Shown: positions 36,720-45,785, counted from the first letter of the stretch. The stretch: 64,000 nucleotides of DNA from Haloarcula japonica DSM 6131 (GCF_000336635.1 NZ_AOLY01000040.1:140577-204576); one strand, 5' to 3'. The notes: generated by a model from the letters alone, not told the origin. Translations and numbers: made by a program.

Positions 36720-38252
36720 TTACGACTCCTGTTCCTCGATCTGTTCGACCTGTTCTTGTGCGGCAGCGACGGCCTCTTCTGGGGACTTCTGCTGATTGAG
36801 ACAGGCGTGGAACTCCTGTCCGATGGCAGATTTCTGCGGGTCCCAGACGGCGTTGATCGGCGGGGCGAACTGGTTCTCGGACTGGAACTGCAGCGTGTCG
36901 AGATGGCGGTTCATCACGTCGACCTCCTGTGCCCGGTCGGAGGTGAACAGGCCGGGCTTGGGTGGTGTCGATCCGGTCGCCTCGAAGATTGTGAGGTAGA
37001 ACTCGTCGGAGGTCATCGCTTTGATGACTTCGACGGTCGCGGCCAACTTCTCCGTATTGGGGTTGATAGAGAGATGCCAGCCGCCGAGCTTGGCGTTCGT
37101 GCCGCCGGTGCCTTCGTAGGACGCCTCCGACTCGGAGACGCCGTAGGGGTACGGCATGACGCCGAGGTCCTCGCCGAATTTCTCCTCGCTGCCGAAGTCG
37201 GCGATGGCGAACGACCAGTTCCGGTGCATGATCGCTTCGCCCGCGCTGAACGACTCCATCGAGGGGGACGTGTCCCAGCCGAGGGCGTCCGATGGAGTGA
37301 TGCCGCCATCGAGGCCATCGATGGCGTACTCGTCATCGCTCCCGTAGAGGAACGTCCGGAACTGTCGGAGCGTGTCGATCGTCTGTTGCTCGTCGATTGT
37401 GACAGACCGGTCACCGATTGGCCCGTTCTGGTTCGACATGTCGCCGAAGTAGTTGCCCCCGTTCGTGACGAGGTGTTCGTAGCCGCTGATGCTCCCGATG
37501 TTCCGCTGGTTCATCGCGGTCGTGTAACCGTGGTCGGTCCCCGCCTCCTCTTTCGCTGCTTTCGTGACTTCCGCGAAGTAGTCCCAGGTGAGCGGCTCAG
37601 TCGCCCAGTTCTCTCCCTCGGGGTCGTAGCCGGCTGCTTCGACCAGGTCTTTCCGGTACTGGATGGTCGGGATATCGATGAACTGGGGAACGCCGTACAG
37701 GCCGCCGTCCCAGCGCATCGAGTCGACCATCACCTGCGAGTAGTCGTTTTCGAGCTCCGTCATCTTCTCGTCGCCGAGGACCCCCGAGAGGTCGAGCAGC
37801 CACTCACGGGGGGCGAAAAACGGCGTGTACGCGAAGTTCGTCAGCATGAAGTCCGGTGTCGACCGGCCTGCTGAGAGGATCTGGTTGTACCGGTCTTGCA
37901 GGTCGTCAGCCCCCCAGACGGTCGTCGAGAAGTTGATATCGATGCTCTCGGGCAGCCCTGCGTCGTAGGCCGCCTGCTGGAGCTGATCCGAAATGTTGCC
38001 AAACAGGGGAGCTGTACTGTATTCGACTGTAACGTCCTCGCCACTGTACTCGATGTCTTCCGCCGTCGGTGTATCGCCCCTGCCGTTGCTGTCACCACCA
38101 TCGCCACTCCCGTTTCCGGTCCCGGAACAGCCGGCCAGTCCGAGGGCGACACCTGTCGCACCCACCGATGCGACAAACTGTCGTCGGGAAAGTGCACTGG
38201 CGGCTTTTCGGCTGTTCGTGGTCTCACTGCTGTTGCGTCTCATACTCGGCAT
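36720..38252 (-). CDS. Sugar-binding lipoprotein of the second CUT1 importer
   Basis: 510 residues. Tat-type lipoprotein signal LSRRQFVASVGATGVALGLAGC, lipobox Cys at about residue 42, then a Gly/Ser/Asp-rich linker. Family-1 solute-binding fold: DLQDRYNQILSAGRSTPDFML near 110, GVPQFIDIPTIQYRKDLVEAAGYDPEGENWATEPLTWDYF near 185-220 and a FSAGEAIMHRNWSFAI block near 330. Anchored outside the cell, it delivers an oligosaccharide to the two permeases. It is the first gene of the operon and divergent from the secreted beta-helix protein (171 bases), which suggests joint use of one polymer. Confidence 0.9.
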   Translation of the reverse strand: MPSMRRNSSETTNSRKAASALSRRQFVASVGATGVALGLAGCSGTGNGSGDGGDSNGRGDTPTAEDIEYSGEDVTVEYSTAPLFGNISDQLQQAAYDAGLPESIDINFSTTVWGADDLQDRYNQILSAGRSTPDFMLTNFAYTPFFAPREWLLDLSGVLGDEKMTELENDYSQVMVDSMRWDGGLYGVPQFIDIPTIQYRKDLVEAAGYDPEGENWATEPLTWDYFAEVTKAAKEEAGTDHGYTTAMNQRNIGSISGYEHLVTNGGNYFGDMSNQNGPIGDRSVTIDEQQTIDTLRQFRTFLYGSDDEYAIDGLDGGITPSDALGWDTSPSMESFSAGEAIMHRNWSFAIADFGSEEKFGEDLGVMPYPYGVSESEASYEGTGGTNAKLGGWHLSINPNTEKLAATVEVIKAMTSDEFYLTIFEATGSTPPKPGLFTSDRAQEVDVMNRHLDTLQFQSENQFAPPINAVWDPQKSAIGQEFHACLNQQKSPEEAVAAAQEQVEQIEEQES

Positions 38253-38423
38253 ATCATACTCTCCCTATATAAAATTATTGTTTGGGTATATTTCTGTTCG
38301 TGCTCAGCCGCTGTCCAAAGCCTGCTCAATCGGATCTTCAGTCGGCTGCTGTCCTCCCTCCCAAAACTATAAGAAATAATGGTTTGATACTGAACTCGCT
38401 GTGGCAACACAGCACGAGGTACC

Positions 38424-40475
38424 ATGAGTCACGACGATACGTCACCGACCGACGGCGAATCGACTTCAGACTACACGCTCCCGCGACGAGGTGCACTCGC
38501 TTTGCTCGGGGCCGGCATCGTCGGCCTCGGTACGGGGTCTGCAAGCGCGGCACAGAACGGCGACAACGGAAACCAGCCGTGGTACGACTGGGGGTCCGAC
38601 GTTGACGCACACGAGAACGCACTGCAGAACCTCGGCTCGCTCTCGATGGCAGGGACAGACGCCGCAGTCTCCGAGTTCACCGGCGACAACCTCTCGGTCA
38701 CTGACGGGACACTCAACGCCAGCGGTGGGGTCCCAGGATCGGTCCATATCGTCACGGAGTATCCGGGCGAAACACTCGATCAGAAGATCGAGAACGTACT
38801 CGACGCGCTTCCCGGGGGCGATGACATCCCCAACCAACAGCCCGGCCACCGCATCGTGGTCCCTGCTCCGGACCCCGACGATCCCGCCGCGGCCGACGGA
38901 CTGCCGGCGTGGCGCGTCGAGTCGCCGATCGTCATCGACGACAACACCGGCAAGCTCGTCTTCGACATGGGCTGGACGCTCATCTACGCGACCGACACGA
39001 TCGAGAGCTTCTTCGTCCTCGGCCCGGACGAGAAGACCGAAAACATCACGCTCAACGGCGGGATGTTCTACGCGAAGGAGAACCTCGAACGGTCGTTCAT
39101 CGACATCCAGGGCGTCGGTCACATGCACGTCTCCCGGATGTACCTCCAGAACTTGGAGGGCCGCAACACCGTTCCGGCCGGTATCAGACTGGCCGATTAC
39201 CACGGCTCCAGCGAACTGACGATCCACGACACCGAAGTGACCGGCTGCCGGGACGGTTTCCTCGCCGAACACGGGAGCGATGACGTGCCGTACGGCCCCG
39301 CGTTCGACCTGGACATCTACAACTGGCGCGGCGGCGGGGGCGAGCACAGCATCCGAATCGACGGCGGCGCGACCATCAACCTCGATTCGATACAGTGTGG
39401 CGGCCACCCGCTCCAGTCCGTCAGCGAGAGCATCGTCAAACTGGAGAACTCGGTCACGTCGACGCGGAAGGTGTCGATCTCGAACGTCCGGGAGCGCCAC
39501 AACGCTATGGAGTATCACAGCGGCGTCACAGTCGCTGACGTGACCGACGGCGATGGTGACAGACACGACGGCGTCTATATCCAGAACGTCGACTGCTACA
39601 ACGCCGAAGTCGGAACCGACATCGAATACGTCACCTACTTCGACCAGCAGAACGTCCGTCCGGCACCGGAAATCGGTGGCGACGCCGCCGGGTCGACGCG
39701 GTGGTTCGACGACGGTACCCAGCGACACGAAACCTCGCAATCGCACGCCTTCCATGCCGGGGACGGCGACGGGCCATCACTGGTGGTCGGCGAGTCGGAC
39801 GTAGAGGTCCCAGGGGCCGGCAACGGTGCGATCCTCACGACACCCGACGGATCGAGCGAGTATCGCGTTCGCGTGGACAACGACGGCTCGCTCGTGACCG
39901 AACCGGTGGAGGGCGGCGGCGATACGCGCGCAGGTATCGTCGACAGTTTCGAGGGCGGTGACCTCTCCGCGTACGACGGTGCGACCGACGCATACGTCGT
40001 GAACAGCGATCCACCAGTGGGCGACGGCGATCTCAGTCTGAAGAACACGTCCGGCGGCACTGCCATCATCACCTCCACGGACGGACTCCCACGCTATCCT
40101 CAGTCGGGCGATACGTTTGCGGCAGCGGCCGCACGGACTGAAACGACCAGCAATCTCGGTATCGCGTTCGGTGTGCAAGACGCGCAGAACTTCTATTTCG
40201 CTCGCATCTATCCGGAAGGAGACAGCGACAGACTACAACTCTACAAGCGCGAGGATGGAGACTACACGCAGCTAGCAGAATCGAGCCTCTCGGTCGAGAC
40301 AGGCGTCCTGTATGACCTCGTCATCGACTGGGCGTCGCTCGGTTCCATCAACGTCACGCTCCGTGGCCCTGACGGGTCCGACCTCGGGTCCGTGACAGCG
40401 AGCGACGAGACGTTCGAAGACGGTGGAATCGGGGTCAGGAGCACTGGCGCACTCGATAACGTGCGTATCCTTTGA
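38424..40475 (+). CDS. Tat-exported beta-helix protein with C-terminal carbohydrate-binding-like domain
   Basis: 683 residues. Tat signal LPRRGALALLGAGIVGLGTGSASAA with a likely Ala-x-Ala cleavage at about residue 45, no lipobox, so probably released. Residues 90-430 form a pectate-lyase-type right-handed beta-helix (repeated short strands: ITLNGGMFYAK, SFIDIQGVGHMHVSRMYLQNL, ELTIHDTEVTGC, LDSIQCGG). Residues 500-683 look like a LamG/concanavalin-type domain (NLGIAFGVQDAQNFYFARIY). Catalytic residues cannot be assigned by eye. It could be a polysaccharide lyase or hydrolase (GH28/PL-like) acting outside the cell, feeding the divergently encoded importer. Enzyme class is inference. Confidence 0.78.
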   Translation: MSHDDTSPTDGESTSDYTLPRRGALALLGAGIVGLGTGSASAAQNGDNGNQPWYDWGSDVDAHENALQNLGSLSMAGTDAAVSEFTGDNLSVTDGTLNASGGVPGSVHIVTEYPGETLDQKIENVLDALPGGDDIPNQQPGHRIVVPAPDPDDPAAADGLPAWRVESPIVIDDNTGKLVFDMGWTLIYATDTIESFFVLGPDEKTENITLNGGMFYAKENLERSFIDIQGVGHMHVSRMYLQNLEGRNTVPAGIRLADYHGSSELTIHDTEVTGCRDGFLAEHGSDDVPYGPAFDLDIYNWRGGGGEHSIRIDGGATINLDSIQCGGHPLQSVSESIVKLENSVTSTRKVSISNVRERHNAMEYHSGVTVADVTDGDGDRHDGVYIQNVDCYNAEVGTDIEYVTYFDQQNVRPAPEIGGDAAGSTRWFDDGTQRHETSQSHAFHAGDGDGPSLVVGESDVEVPGAGNGAILTTPDGSSEYRVRVDNDGSLVTEPVEGGGDTRAGIVDSFEGGDLSAYDGATDAYVVNSDPPVGDGDLSLKNTSGGTAIITSTDGLPRYPQSGDTFAAAAARTETTSNLGIAFGVQDAQNFYFARIYPEGDSDRLQLYKREDGDYTQLAESSLSVETGVLYDLVIDWASLGSINVTLRGPDGSDLGSVTASDETFEDGGIGVRSTGALDNVRIL

Positions 40476-40529
40476 GGGAATACAGGAACCCGGATTCCGG
40501 ATATTTTTCGTCCGCTCCTAAACGCACTC

Positions 40530-40548
40530 GATTCAGTATTACTGGATC
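40530..40548. promoter_or_regulatory. Near-perfect dyad upstream of IclR gene (autoregulatory operator candidate)
   Basis: GATTCAGTA-T-TACTGGATC: 9-bp arms with one mismatch around a single base, 54 bases before the ATG at 40603. Aligned on its centre it matches 11 of 17 positions of the TTCCGG-N5-CCGGAA sites found after the gene, so it may be a weaker variant of the same operator. A TTCCGG half-site is at 40495-40500. Confidence 0.5.
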
Positions 40549-40602
40549 TGAGTTCGGGAAAGCTGGAGTAGATTTATACATGTTGACGACCTCGTTTCGC
40601 CT

Positions 40603-41370
40603 ATGGTTGACCAGCAGAACTCCAATGCTGTCAAGACTGCACAGACGACCTTCGACATCCTGGAAGAACTGAAAGACCGTAACGAAGCGACGTTAGCGGA
40701 GTTGACACAGGCGTTCGATCTCTCGAAGAGCAGTATCCACAACTATCTCACGACGCTTGAGGCGGACGGGTACGTCGTCAAGGAGGGCGGCCGATACAAG
40801 GTCGGCCTTCGACTGCTCGATCTCGGTGGCCACGCGCGACATCATGAACGGATATACGACATCGCAAAAGACGAGGTTGCGGCGTTGGCCGAGGAGACGG
40901 GCGAACTGGCGAATCTTATGGTCGAACAGAAGGGAAAGGGGGTGTACCTCTACCGAACCCACGGCGCGGACGCAGTCAAGACGGATTCCTACACCGGCCA
41001 GCGCGTGTATCTCCACAATACCGGGCTCGGGAACGCTATCCTCGCGCACCTCTCCCGCGACCGCGTGAACGAGATTCTCGATACCCACGGTATGCCTGCG
41101 ACGACGGAAAACACGATTACCGACAGGGAGGAACTGTTCGCCCATCTCGATGAGGTCCGGGAGGCGGGAATCGCCTTCGACGACGAGGCCCGCGTCGAGG
41201 GGCTCCGCTGTGTAGCCGTACCCATCGTTAACAACAACAACACTGTCGAGGGGGCGATAAGCGTCTCCGGCCCGACGAGCCGGTTCCAGGACGAACGGTT
41301 CCGCGAGGAACTGCCTGCGAAACTGAAAAGCGCCGCCAACGTTATCGAACTGAATATCACGTACACGTGA
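40603..41370 (+). CDS. IclR-family transcriptional regulator (second)
   Basis: 255 residues. HTH at residues 12-70 (AQTTFDILEELKDRNEATLAELTQAFDLSKSSIHNYLTTLE). IclR effector domain from about 80: VYLHNTGLGNAILAHLSRDRV, ITDREELFAHLDEVREAGIAFDDEARVEGLRCVAVPI and GAISVSGPTSRF. It is closely related to the IclR at 54713-55471 (shared stretches include NVIE.N.TY at the C-terminus). It is flanked by palindromes of one family, and the same type of palindrome precedes the 54713 gene. This suggests overlapping regulons controlling sugar uptake and 6-deoxy-sugar breakdown. Confidence 0.93.
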   Translation: MVDQQNSNAVKTAQTTFDILEELKDRNEATLAELTQAFDLSKSSIHNYLTTLEADGYVVKEGGRYKVGLRLLDLGGHARHHERIYDIAKDEVAALAEETGELANLMVEQKGKGVYLYRTHGADAVKTDSYTGQRVYLHNTGLGNAILAHLSRDRVNEILDTHGMPATTENTITDREELFAHLDEVREAGIAFDDEARVEGLRCVAVPIVNNNNTVEGAISVSGPTSRFQDERFREELPAKLKSAANVIELNITYT

Positions 41371-41510
41371 CGGATCCGCACAGCAATATCCAGTACTACT
41401 GTAGCTAAGTACAGAATCATAGAATGGTCCTTCAGTTTGAACCAATTTGTAAACCGGTTTCTGCGTTTCTCCACTAATTATGCTATGCTATCCGGGATAC
41501 TATTTCACCT

Positions 41511-41527
41511 GTTCCGCGATTTGGAAC
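41511..41527. promoter_or_regulatory. Dyad GTTCC-N7-GGAAC
   Basis: Perfect 5-bp arms with a 7-base spacer. Its architecture (5-7-5) equals the GTTCG-N7-CGAAC sites near the first IclR gene but with different arm bases, so it may bind another IclR paralogue. Confidence 0.42.
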
Positions 41528-41760
41528 ATAATTCAGGATAGCTTGCGAGACACGATGGTATACTGAACCAGAAACCGAACTCTCGAACGAATTCACAGTC
41601 CATAACAGATGTACGTACGTTAGAGTATGAGTTTCAACCAATCGATTCCTTGTGTACCTGTTTCAGGTTACGGGAAACCAGGGAAACTCGATAGTGCGGA
41701 CAAAGGGAACCAGTGGGCTGGTAACAGGAGAGTCCGGGCATATCACAGTCGTACATGTGT

Positions 41761-41768
41761 TATATAAA
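41761..41768 (+). promoter_or_regulatory. TATA box in gene-free region
   Basis: TATATAAA; a start site would be expected around 41785-41795, that is, directly before the first TTCCGG palindrome at 41821. No coding sequence of quality follows, so the transcript may be non-coding. Confidence 0.4.
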
Positions 41769-41820
41769 TCGAGGAATCACTGCTATGCTTGATCGTCAAT
41801 TATCCTGTTCGTCTCATTGC

Positions 41821-41837
41821 TTCCGGAATTACCGGAA
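41821..41837. promoter_or_regulatory. IclR-type operator candidate TTCCGG-N5-CCGGAA (site a)
   Basis: Perfect 6-bp arms with spacer AATTA. Best of a family of four: 42038-42054, 42204-42220 and 54662-54678 share the right half TACCGGAA. Confidence 0.6.
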
Positions 41838-42037
41838 TATTTCGGCTAAATCCTGTGTGTAACGCGGTGGGACTGATCCGTCCTGTGGCATCGAAACGTC
41901 CGGAAACGGGTGAGTTAAGCAGCCGCACACTGTGTTCAGAGTACGAAGACTGTAGGCCCACACCTTGGCCATGTCCTACTGGATGGTGTCGCTCTCGTCG
42001 GATTGCTTGCCGGTTCTCTGACGACTTGACTCACACT

Positions 42038-42054
42038 TTCCGGTAGTACCGGAA
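42038..42054. promoter_or_regulatory. IclR-type operator candidate TTCCGG-N5-CCGGAA (site b)
   Basis: Perfect 6-bp arms with spacer TAGTA, 217 bases after site a. Confidence 0.6.
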
Positions 42055-42203
42055 CATATTCACGGAATCCGCGTCAGTGGGGAAACTATATCGAAATTAC
42101 CGAGGAAATTAACTGATTATCCAGTGTGATCGACCTCTCAACTGGTTATACAGACGGTACCGGGCTTTTCGTTCAATATCGATCTCATGTCGATGGGTGC
42201 CTT

Positions 42204-42220
42204 CTCCGGCAATACCGGAA
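42204..42220. promoter_or_regulatory. IclR-type operator candidate (site c, one mismatch)
   Basis: CTCCGG-CAATA-CCGGAA; five of six arm positions pair. It lies 166 bases after site b. Confidence 0.52.
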
Positions 42221-42343
42221 GATGGTGTGTCGTACAGTAGCATACCAAATTGAATGACAGGGGTAGTCCCAGTATCTCTACGGGAACAGGTATCCAGGTT
42301 CTATCCGATACGAACGGGAAGGCAACAACGACTCACGCGGCGG

Positions 42344-42646
42344 TCACACCATCCGATACACCTCGTCCATCCACTGGTCCTCCGAGTCGATAAGAATCGG
42401 GTCCATCACCTCCGCCCACGCTGCCTGTGCCTCGCTGTCTTCCATCACCGTCTTGATTTTCTCCGGATCCTCGACCTCCATGAACCCGAACACGTGACCG
42501 TCTTTCTCAAACACGCTGTACGTCTCGATGCCGGCCCCCGAATCGAGATACGCCGATTCGAGGGCGTCCGGTACGTCTCCGTGTTCCTCGCGGTAGGCCT
42601 CACGCTCGCCTTCCTTGATACGGAGGTGAAATGCTATTCGTGCCAT
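42344..42646 (-). CDS. rhaM: L-rhamnose mutarotase family protein
   Basis: 100 residues from the ATG at 42646 (MARIAFHLRIKEGEREAYREEH), the exact length of the RhaM/DUF718 family. Characteristic parts: FHLRIKEG...Y...H near the start, then TYSVFEKDGHVFGFMEVED and a W...MDPIL motif; the C-terminus ends in WMDEVYRMV as in family members. It interconverts alpha and beta anomers of L-rhamnose (some homologues act on related 6-deoxy or pentose sugars). It is divergent from a lactonase-like amidohydrolase with 76 bases between the starts, which strongly links this locus to 6-deoxy-sugar catabolism. Confidence 0.9.
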   Translation of the reverse strand: MARIAFHLRIKEGEREAYREEHGDVPDALESAYLDSGAGIETYSVFEKDGHVFGFMEVEDPEKIKTVMEDSEAQAAWAEVMDPILIDSEDQWMDEVYRMV

Positions 42647-42722
42647 GCAAATGCGTTCGGTGGCCCTGGCCATAGTTCTTCCGCGGGTAAGACTTAGGTT
42701 CGTTACCGACGACACTGAGAGT

Positions 42723-43592
42723 ATGTTCGATACTCATACGCACGCATGGGGTGCAGCGAGCACGGAACACCCGTGGGTGAACGGGCCGATACTGGACCTC
42801 GTCGATTCCTTCGACGTACACACGGTGTACACGGCCGACCGGCTCCTCGCGGATATGGATCGGAACGGCATCGACGACGCCGTCGTCGTCGGATACCCCA
42901 TCTGTGATTGGACGGACAACTGGTACACCCGGCGGGTTGCGGCCGAATACGACCGCCTTCATGGTATCGTAATGCTCGATCCATTTGCCGACGACGCGGC
43001 GACTCAGCTGCGAGAGTGTATGCGGACCGAGGGTGTCCTCGGGTTCCGGCTGGGTGCCGCTTGCCCGTACGACCAGATGTGGGAAACGTTCGACCCGAAC
43101 GTCTCTTGGCTCCGCGAGGCGATTGCGGAAACCGAGTTCTGGGAGACGGCACTGGAACTCGATGCGACGGTCCAGATCCTTTGTGACCACAGCCAGCTCG
43201 ATCAGGCGCTGGAACTGGTGGATGCGTATCCGGAGCTGACGTATCTGTTCGACCACTTCGCCCACGCGGGCCCGGAGACGCCGACGGACAACGGGACGTT
43301 CGCGCAGTTTGCCGAACTCGCCGACTACGAGACGGTCGCGGTGAAGGTATCGGAGATTCCCCACATGTCCGACTCGGCGTTCCCCTACGTGGACATGCAC
43401 GATCACGTTCGTTGGCTCCTGGACACGTTCGGCCAGGAGCGGGTCATCTGGGGCTCGGACTATCCGAATGTCAGCGATGTAGCGAGCTACGCCGAAGCCC
43501 GAAATTGGCTCCGGGAAGTCGATTCAGTATCAGAACAGGACCGAAAGTGGATAACGGACCGGGCGTTCCGCCGGCATGTGGATATCGAGTGA
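42723..43592 (+). CDS. Amidohydrolase-2 family sugar lactonase (L-rhamnono/L-fucono-lactonase-like)
   Basis: 289 residues from the ATG at 42723 (MFDTHTHAWGAAS), giving the metal motif DxHxH at residues 3-7. HP-type loop WVNGPILDLVDSF, then ILCDHSQLDQALELVDAYPELTYLFDHFAH (His near 180) and VIWGSDYPNVSD near 250 complete the barrel active site. COG3618-type members hydrolyse L-fucono-, L-rhamnono- or galactarolactones. Beside the rhamnose mutarotase gene, hydrolysis of L-rhamnono-1,4-lactone to L-rhamnonate is the most likely reaction. The start is only 76 bases from the mutarotase start, so both share one regulatory region. Confidence 0.82.
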   Translation: MFDTHTHAWGAASTEHPWVNGPILDLVDSFDVHTVYTADRLLADMDRNGIDDAVVVGYPICDWTDNWYTRRVAAEYDRLHGIVMLDPFADDAATQLRECMRTEGVLGFRLGAACPYDQMWETFDPNVSWLREAIAETEFWETALELDATVQILCDHSQLDQALELVDAYPELTYLFDHFAHAGPETPTDNGTFAQFAELADYETVAVKVSEIPHMSDSAFPYVDMHDHVRWLLDTFGQERVIWGSDYPNVSDVASYAEARNWLREVDSVSEQDRKWITDRAFRRHVDIE

Positions 43593-43602
43593 GATCGACC
43601 GA

Positions 43603-45783
43603 TTACGTCGCCAGTAGCTCGATGGGATGGCGCGGCTGGCGTTCCAGCAGGGCGTCGATCTGTTCGAGACAGGAGGTCCCGCTGGCGACGACGGGACGGT
43701 CTTGGACGCCGTCGTCGCGTAACTGCGTCCGAAGCCTGTCGCCGACGTCCATGCTCAGTTCGTAGTAGTCGGACTTGTACCCGAAGCTCCCGGCCATGCC
43801 ACAACACTCCACGTCGGACGTGATCACGTCGTAGCCACAGTCTTCGAGGACAGCGACGGTATGGGCTTCGAGCCCGAGGGTCCGCTGCTGGCAGTGGCTG
43901 TGGTACGCGATTTCGGCCCCCTCGACGGTCGAGAGCGAATCGGTGGACGCGCCGTTGTCGAGTAGCCCGAACACGTATTCGAACACCTCGTAGCTGTTCT
44001 CCGCGATGTCGGAAAACGTCGTCTCGTCGACGAGCCGCTCGTACTCGCGTGTGAACATCGCGTGGTCGCTGGGTTCGATAACGACCACGTCGCGGTCGTC
44101 TTCGATGTGAGGGCCGAGCGTCTCTGTGACCCGTTCGGCGTGATCGGTCGCCGTCGCAACCATCCCCTGAGACAGCGGCGCGCGGCCGCTTGACGGAGCC
44201 GGTGGGACCACCACGTCGACGCCCAACGATTCGAGGACCTTCACGGCGGCTTTACCACGTTCGACCTGGACGTGGTTCGTGTACAGGTCAGGGTACAGTA
44301 CCGCCCGGCGCTCGGGGTCGTCCACCTGTGAGTCACGGTTAGTGGCCCAGTCGACGAGGGTCTCTCGCTCGAATGTCGGGAGATCTCGACGCGGGTCGAT
44401 GCCCAGAACTCGTGACATCGCCTGCCGGGCAACCGTCGTGTCGGCCAGCCAGTTCGACACCGGCGCTGTGGCGCTGCCGAGCTTTGCGACGGTCTCGAAG
44501 TTGCCGAAAAAGCGCTTCTGGAGGGGGGCACCGTCGTCCTCCTCGTCGGGCGTGAGTCCGTCGACGAGCCACTCCCCGGGGGCGTCCTTGTCGCGGTTGA
44601 TTCGGTCCCGGACCACGGTGTTGATCCAGGGGATGTCGATGCCGACAGGACAGGCGTTCACACACCGCGTACATCCGGTACAGAGGTCGTTGAACTCCTC
44701 GGCCACGTCCAGCCCTTCGATGCCGGCTTCCCATCCCGTCGCAATACCGCCCGAATACGTCTCCCCGCCGAACGCGTGCCCGCCCACGCTCTGGAAGTTC
44801 GCACAGGAGTTCGAACAGGCCGAGCAGCGGATGCAGTACAGCGTCTCCCGGAGGTGTTCGTCGTCCCGCATCTCCAACCGGCCGTTGTCGATGAGCACGA
44901 GGTGGAAATCGCGGTCGGCGTCGAACTCGGACAGAGGCGTCTCGTCGTCGGTGAAATCGACGACCGGCGTATCGACCGGCGGGGTCAGCAGCGAGACGTA
45001 GGACGTGATGTCCTGGCCGGTGCCCGACCGACCGATGAGTTCGATGAACGGGTGGAGGTCCGCGACTGTCGGAACGACCTTTTCGACACCCGCTACTGCG
45101 ACGTGCGTGTCCGTCGCCGCCACCGTTTTACGGGCGTTGCCCTCGCTGGTGACCAGCGCCATTGTCCCCGTGTCGGCCGTGATGAAATTCGCGCCGGTGA
45201 TGCCGACTTCCGCGTCGATGATCTGCTCGCCCAGCTTTTCCCGGGCGAAGCGGGTCAGCTCCTCAGCGGTCTCCAGTGGGTCCTCGGGGTCGAATTGTTC
45301 GTTGAACAGCTCCGCGATGCTCTCGCGAGACTTGTGGATCGCCGGGGCGACGATGTGGGAGGGGGCTTCGTCGGCGACCTGTAACACCCACTCGCCCAGG
45401 TCCGTTTCGACCACGTCCACGCCGTCCGCTTCGAGCGCGTCGTTGACCTCGATCTCCTCGCTCGTCATCGACTTGCTCTTGACGACCCGGTCAGCCGCTC
45501 GCTCGTCGACAACGTCACGGATGTAGTTGTTCGCATCGGTGGCATCGTCGGCGATGTACACCGTCCCGCCGTTCGCTTCGATGGTCTCCGTCAACTGGTC
45601 GAGGAGATTCGGGAGGTCGGCGATGGCGTCCTCCTTGATACTACGGGCCGCTCGTTTGAGGTCCTCGTAGTCCTCTAGGTCCGCGACAGAGTCGTACCGT
45701 CCGGAATTGAACGCCTGCGTGTTCTCCGCGATTGCAACTCCCTCGGTCCGCATCAGTTCGCGGAGTTCGTCGGCGGTCGCCAT
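43603..45783 (-). CDS. LutB-LutA-type fusion: LUD domain, 4Fe-4S and CCG domains (L-lactate oxidation)
   Basis: 726 residues, about the sum of LutB and LutA. Residues 60-290 are the LUD domain (GITGANFITADTGTMALVTSEGNARKT). Two 4Fe-4S motifs follow: CIRCSACSNSC near 320 and CTGCTRCVNACPVGID near 370. The C-terminal part is CCG-like: the second motif is intact (YHSHCQQRTLG ... DVECCGMAGSFGY), while the first has Ser-Ser in place of Cys-Cys (PAPSSGRAPLSQG). LutABC-type complexes oxidise L-lactate to pyruvate. The companion LutC gene is 2 bases upstream. The diketo-hydrolase pathway of rhamnose yields L-lactate, so this enzyme fits as its last step. Confidence 0.88.
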   Translation of the reverse strand: MATADELRELMRTEGVAIAENTQAFNSGRYDSVADLEDYEDLKRAARSIKEDAIADLPNLLDQLTETIEANGGTVYIADDATDANNYIRDVVDERAADRVVKSKSMTSEEIEVNDALEADGVDVVETDLGEWVLQVADEAPSHIVAPAIHKSRESIAELFNEQFDPEDPLETAEELTRFAREKLGEQIIDAEVGITGANFITADTGTMALVTSEGNARKTVAATDTHVAVAGVEKVVPTVADLHPFIELIGRSGTGQDITSYVSLLTPPVDTPVVDFTDDETPLSEFDADRDFHLVLIDNGRLEMRDDEHLRETLYCIRCSACSNSCANFQSVGGHAFGGETYSGGIATGWEAGIEGLDVAEEFNDLCTGCTRCVNACPVGIDIPWINTVVRDRINRDKDAPGEWLVDGLTPDEEDDGAPLQKRFFGNFETVAKLGSATAPVSNWLADTTVARQAMSRVLGIDPRRDLPTFERETLVDWATNRDSQVDDPERRAVLYPDLYTNHVQVERGKAAVKVLESLGVDVVVPPAPSSGRAPLSQGMVATATDHAERVTETLGPHIEDDRDVVVIEPSDHAMFTREYERLVDETTFSDIAENSYEVFEYVFGLLDNGASTDSLSTVEGAEIAYHSHCQQRTLGLEAHTVAVLEDCGYDVITSDVECCGMAGSFGYKSDYYELSMDVGDRLRTQLRDDGVQDRPVVASGTSCLEQIDALLERQPRHPIELLAT

Positions 45784-45785
45784 CG

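Larger units (their letters stand above)
41371..42343. other. Long gene-free region with operators and a promoter
   Basis: About 970 bases without a convincing gene, between the IclR gene and the convergent mutarotase gene. It holds a GTTCC-GCGATTT-GGAAC dyad (41511-41527), a strong TATA box TATATAAA at 41761-41768 on the plus strand, and three TTCCGG-N5-CCGGAA-type palindromes at 41821, 42038 and 42204. The one 85-codon frame after the TATA box has an ordinary shadow-like composition. A non-coding transcript or a decayed gene with surviving operators are the possibilities. Confidence 0.55.

Noticed and set aside
41789..42046. 85-codon frame after the TATA box at 41761, starting with TTG.
   Set aside because: Cys/Arg/Pro-rich without haloarchaeal acidic bias. 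It spans one palindrome and part of another, so it is unlikely to be translated.
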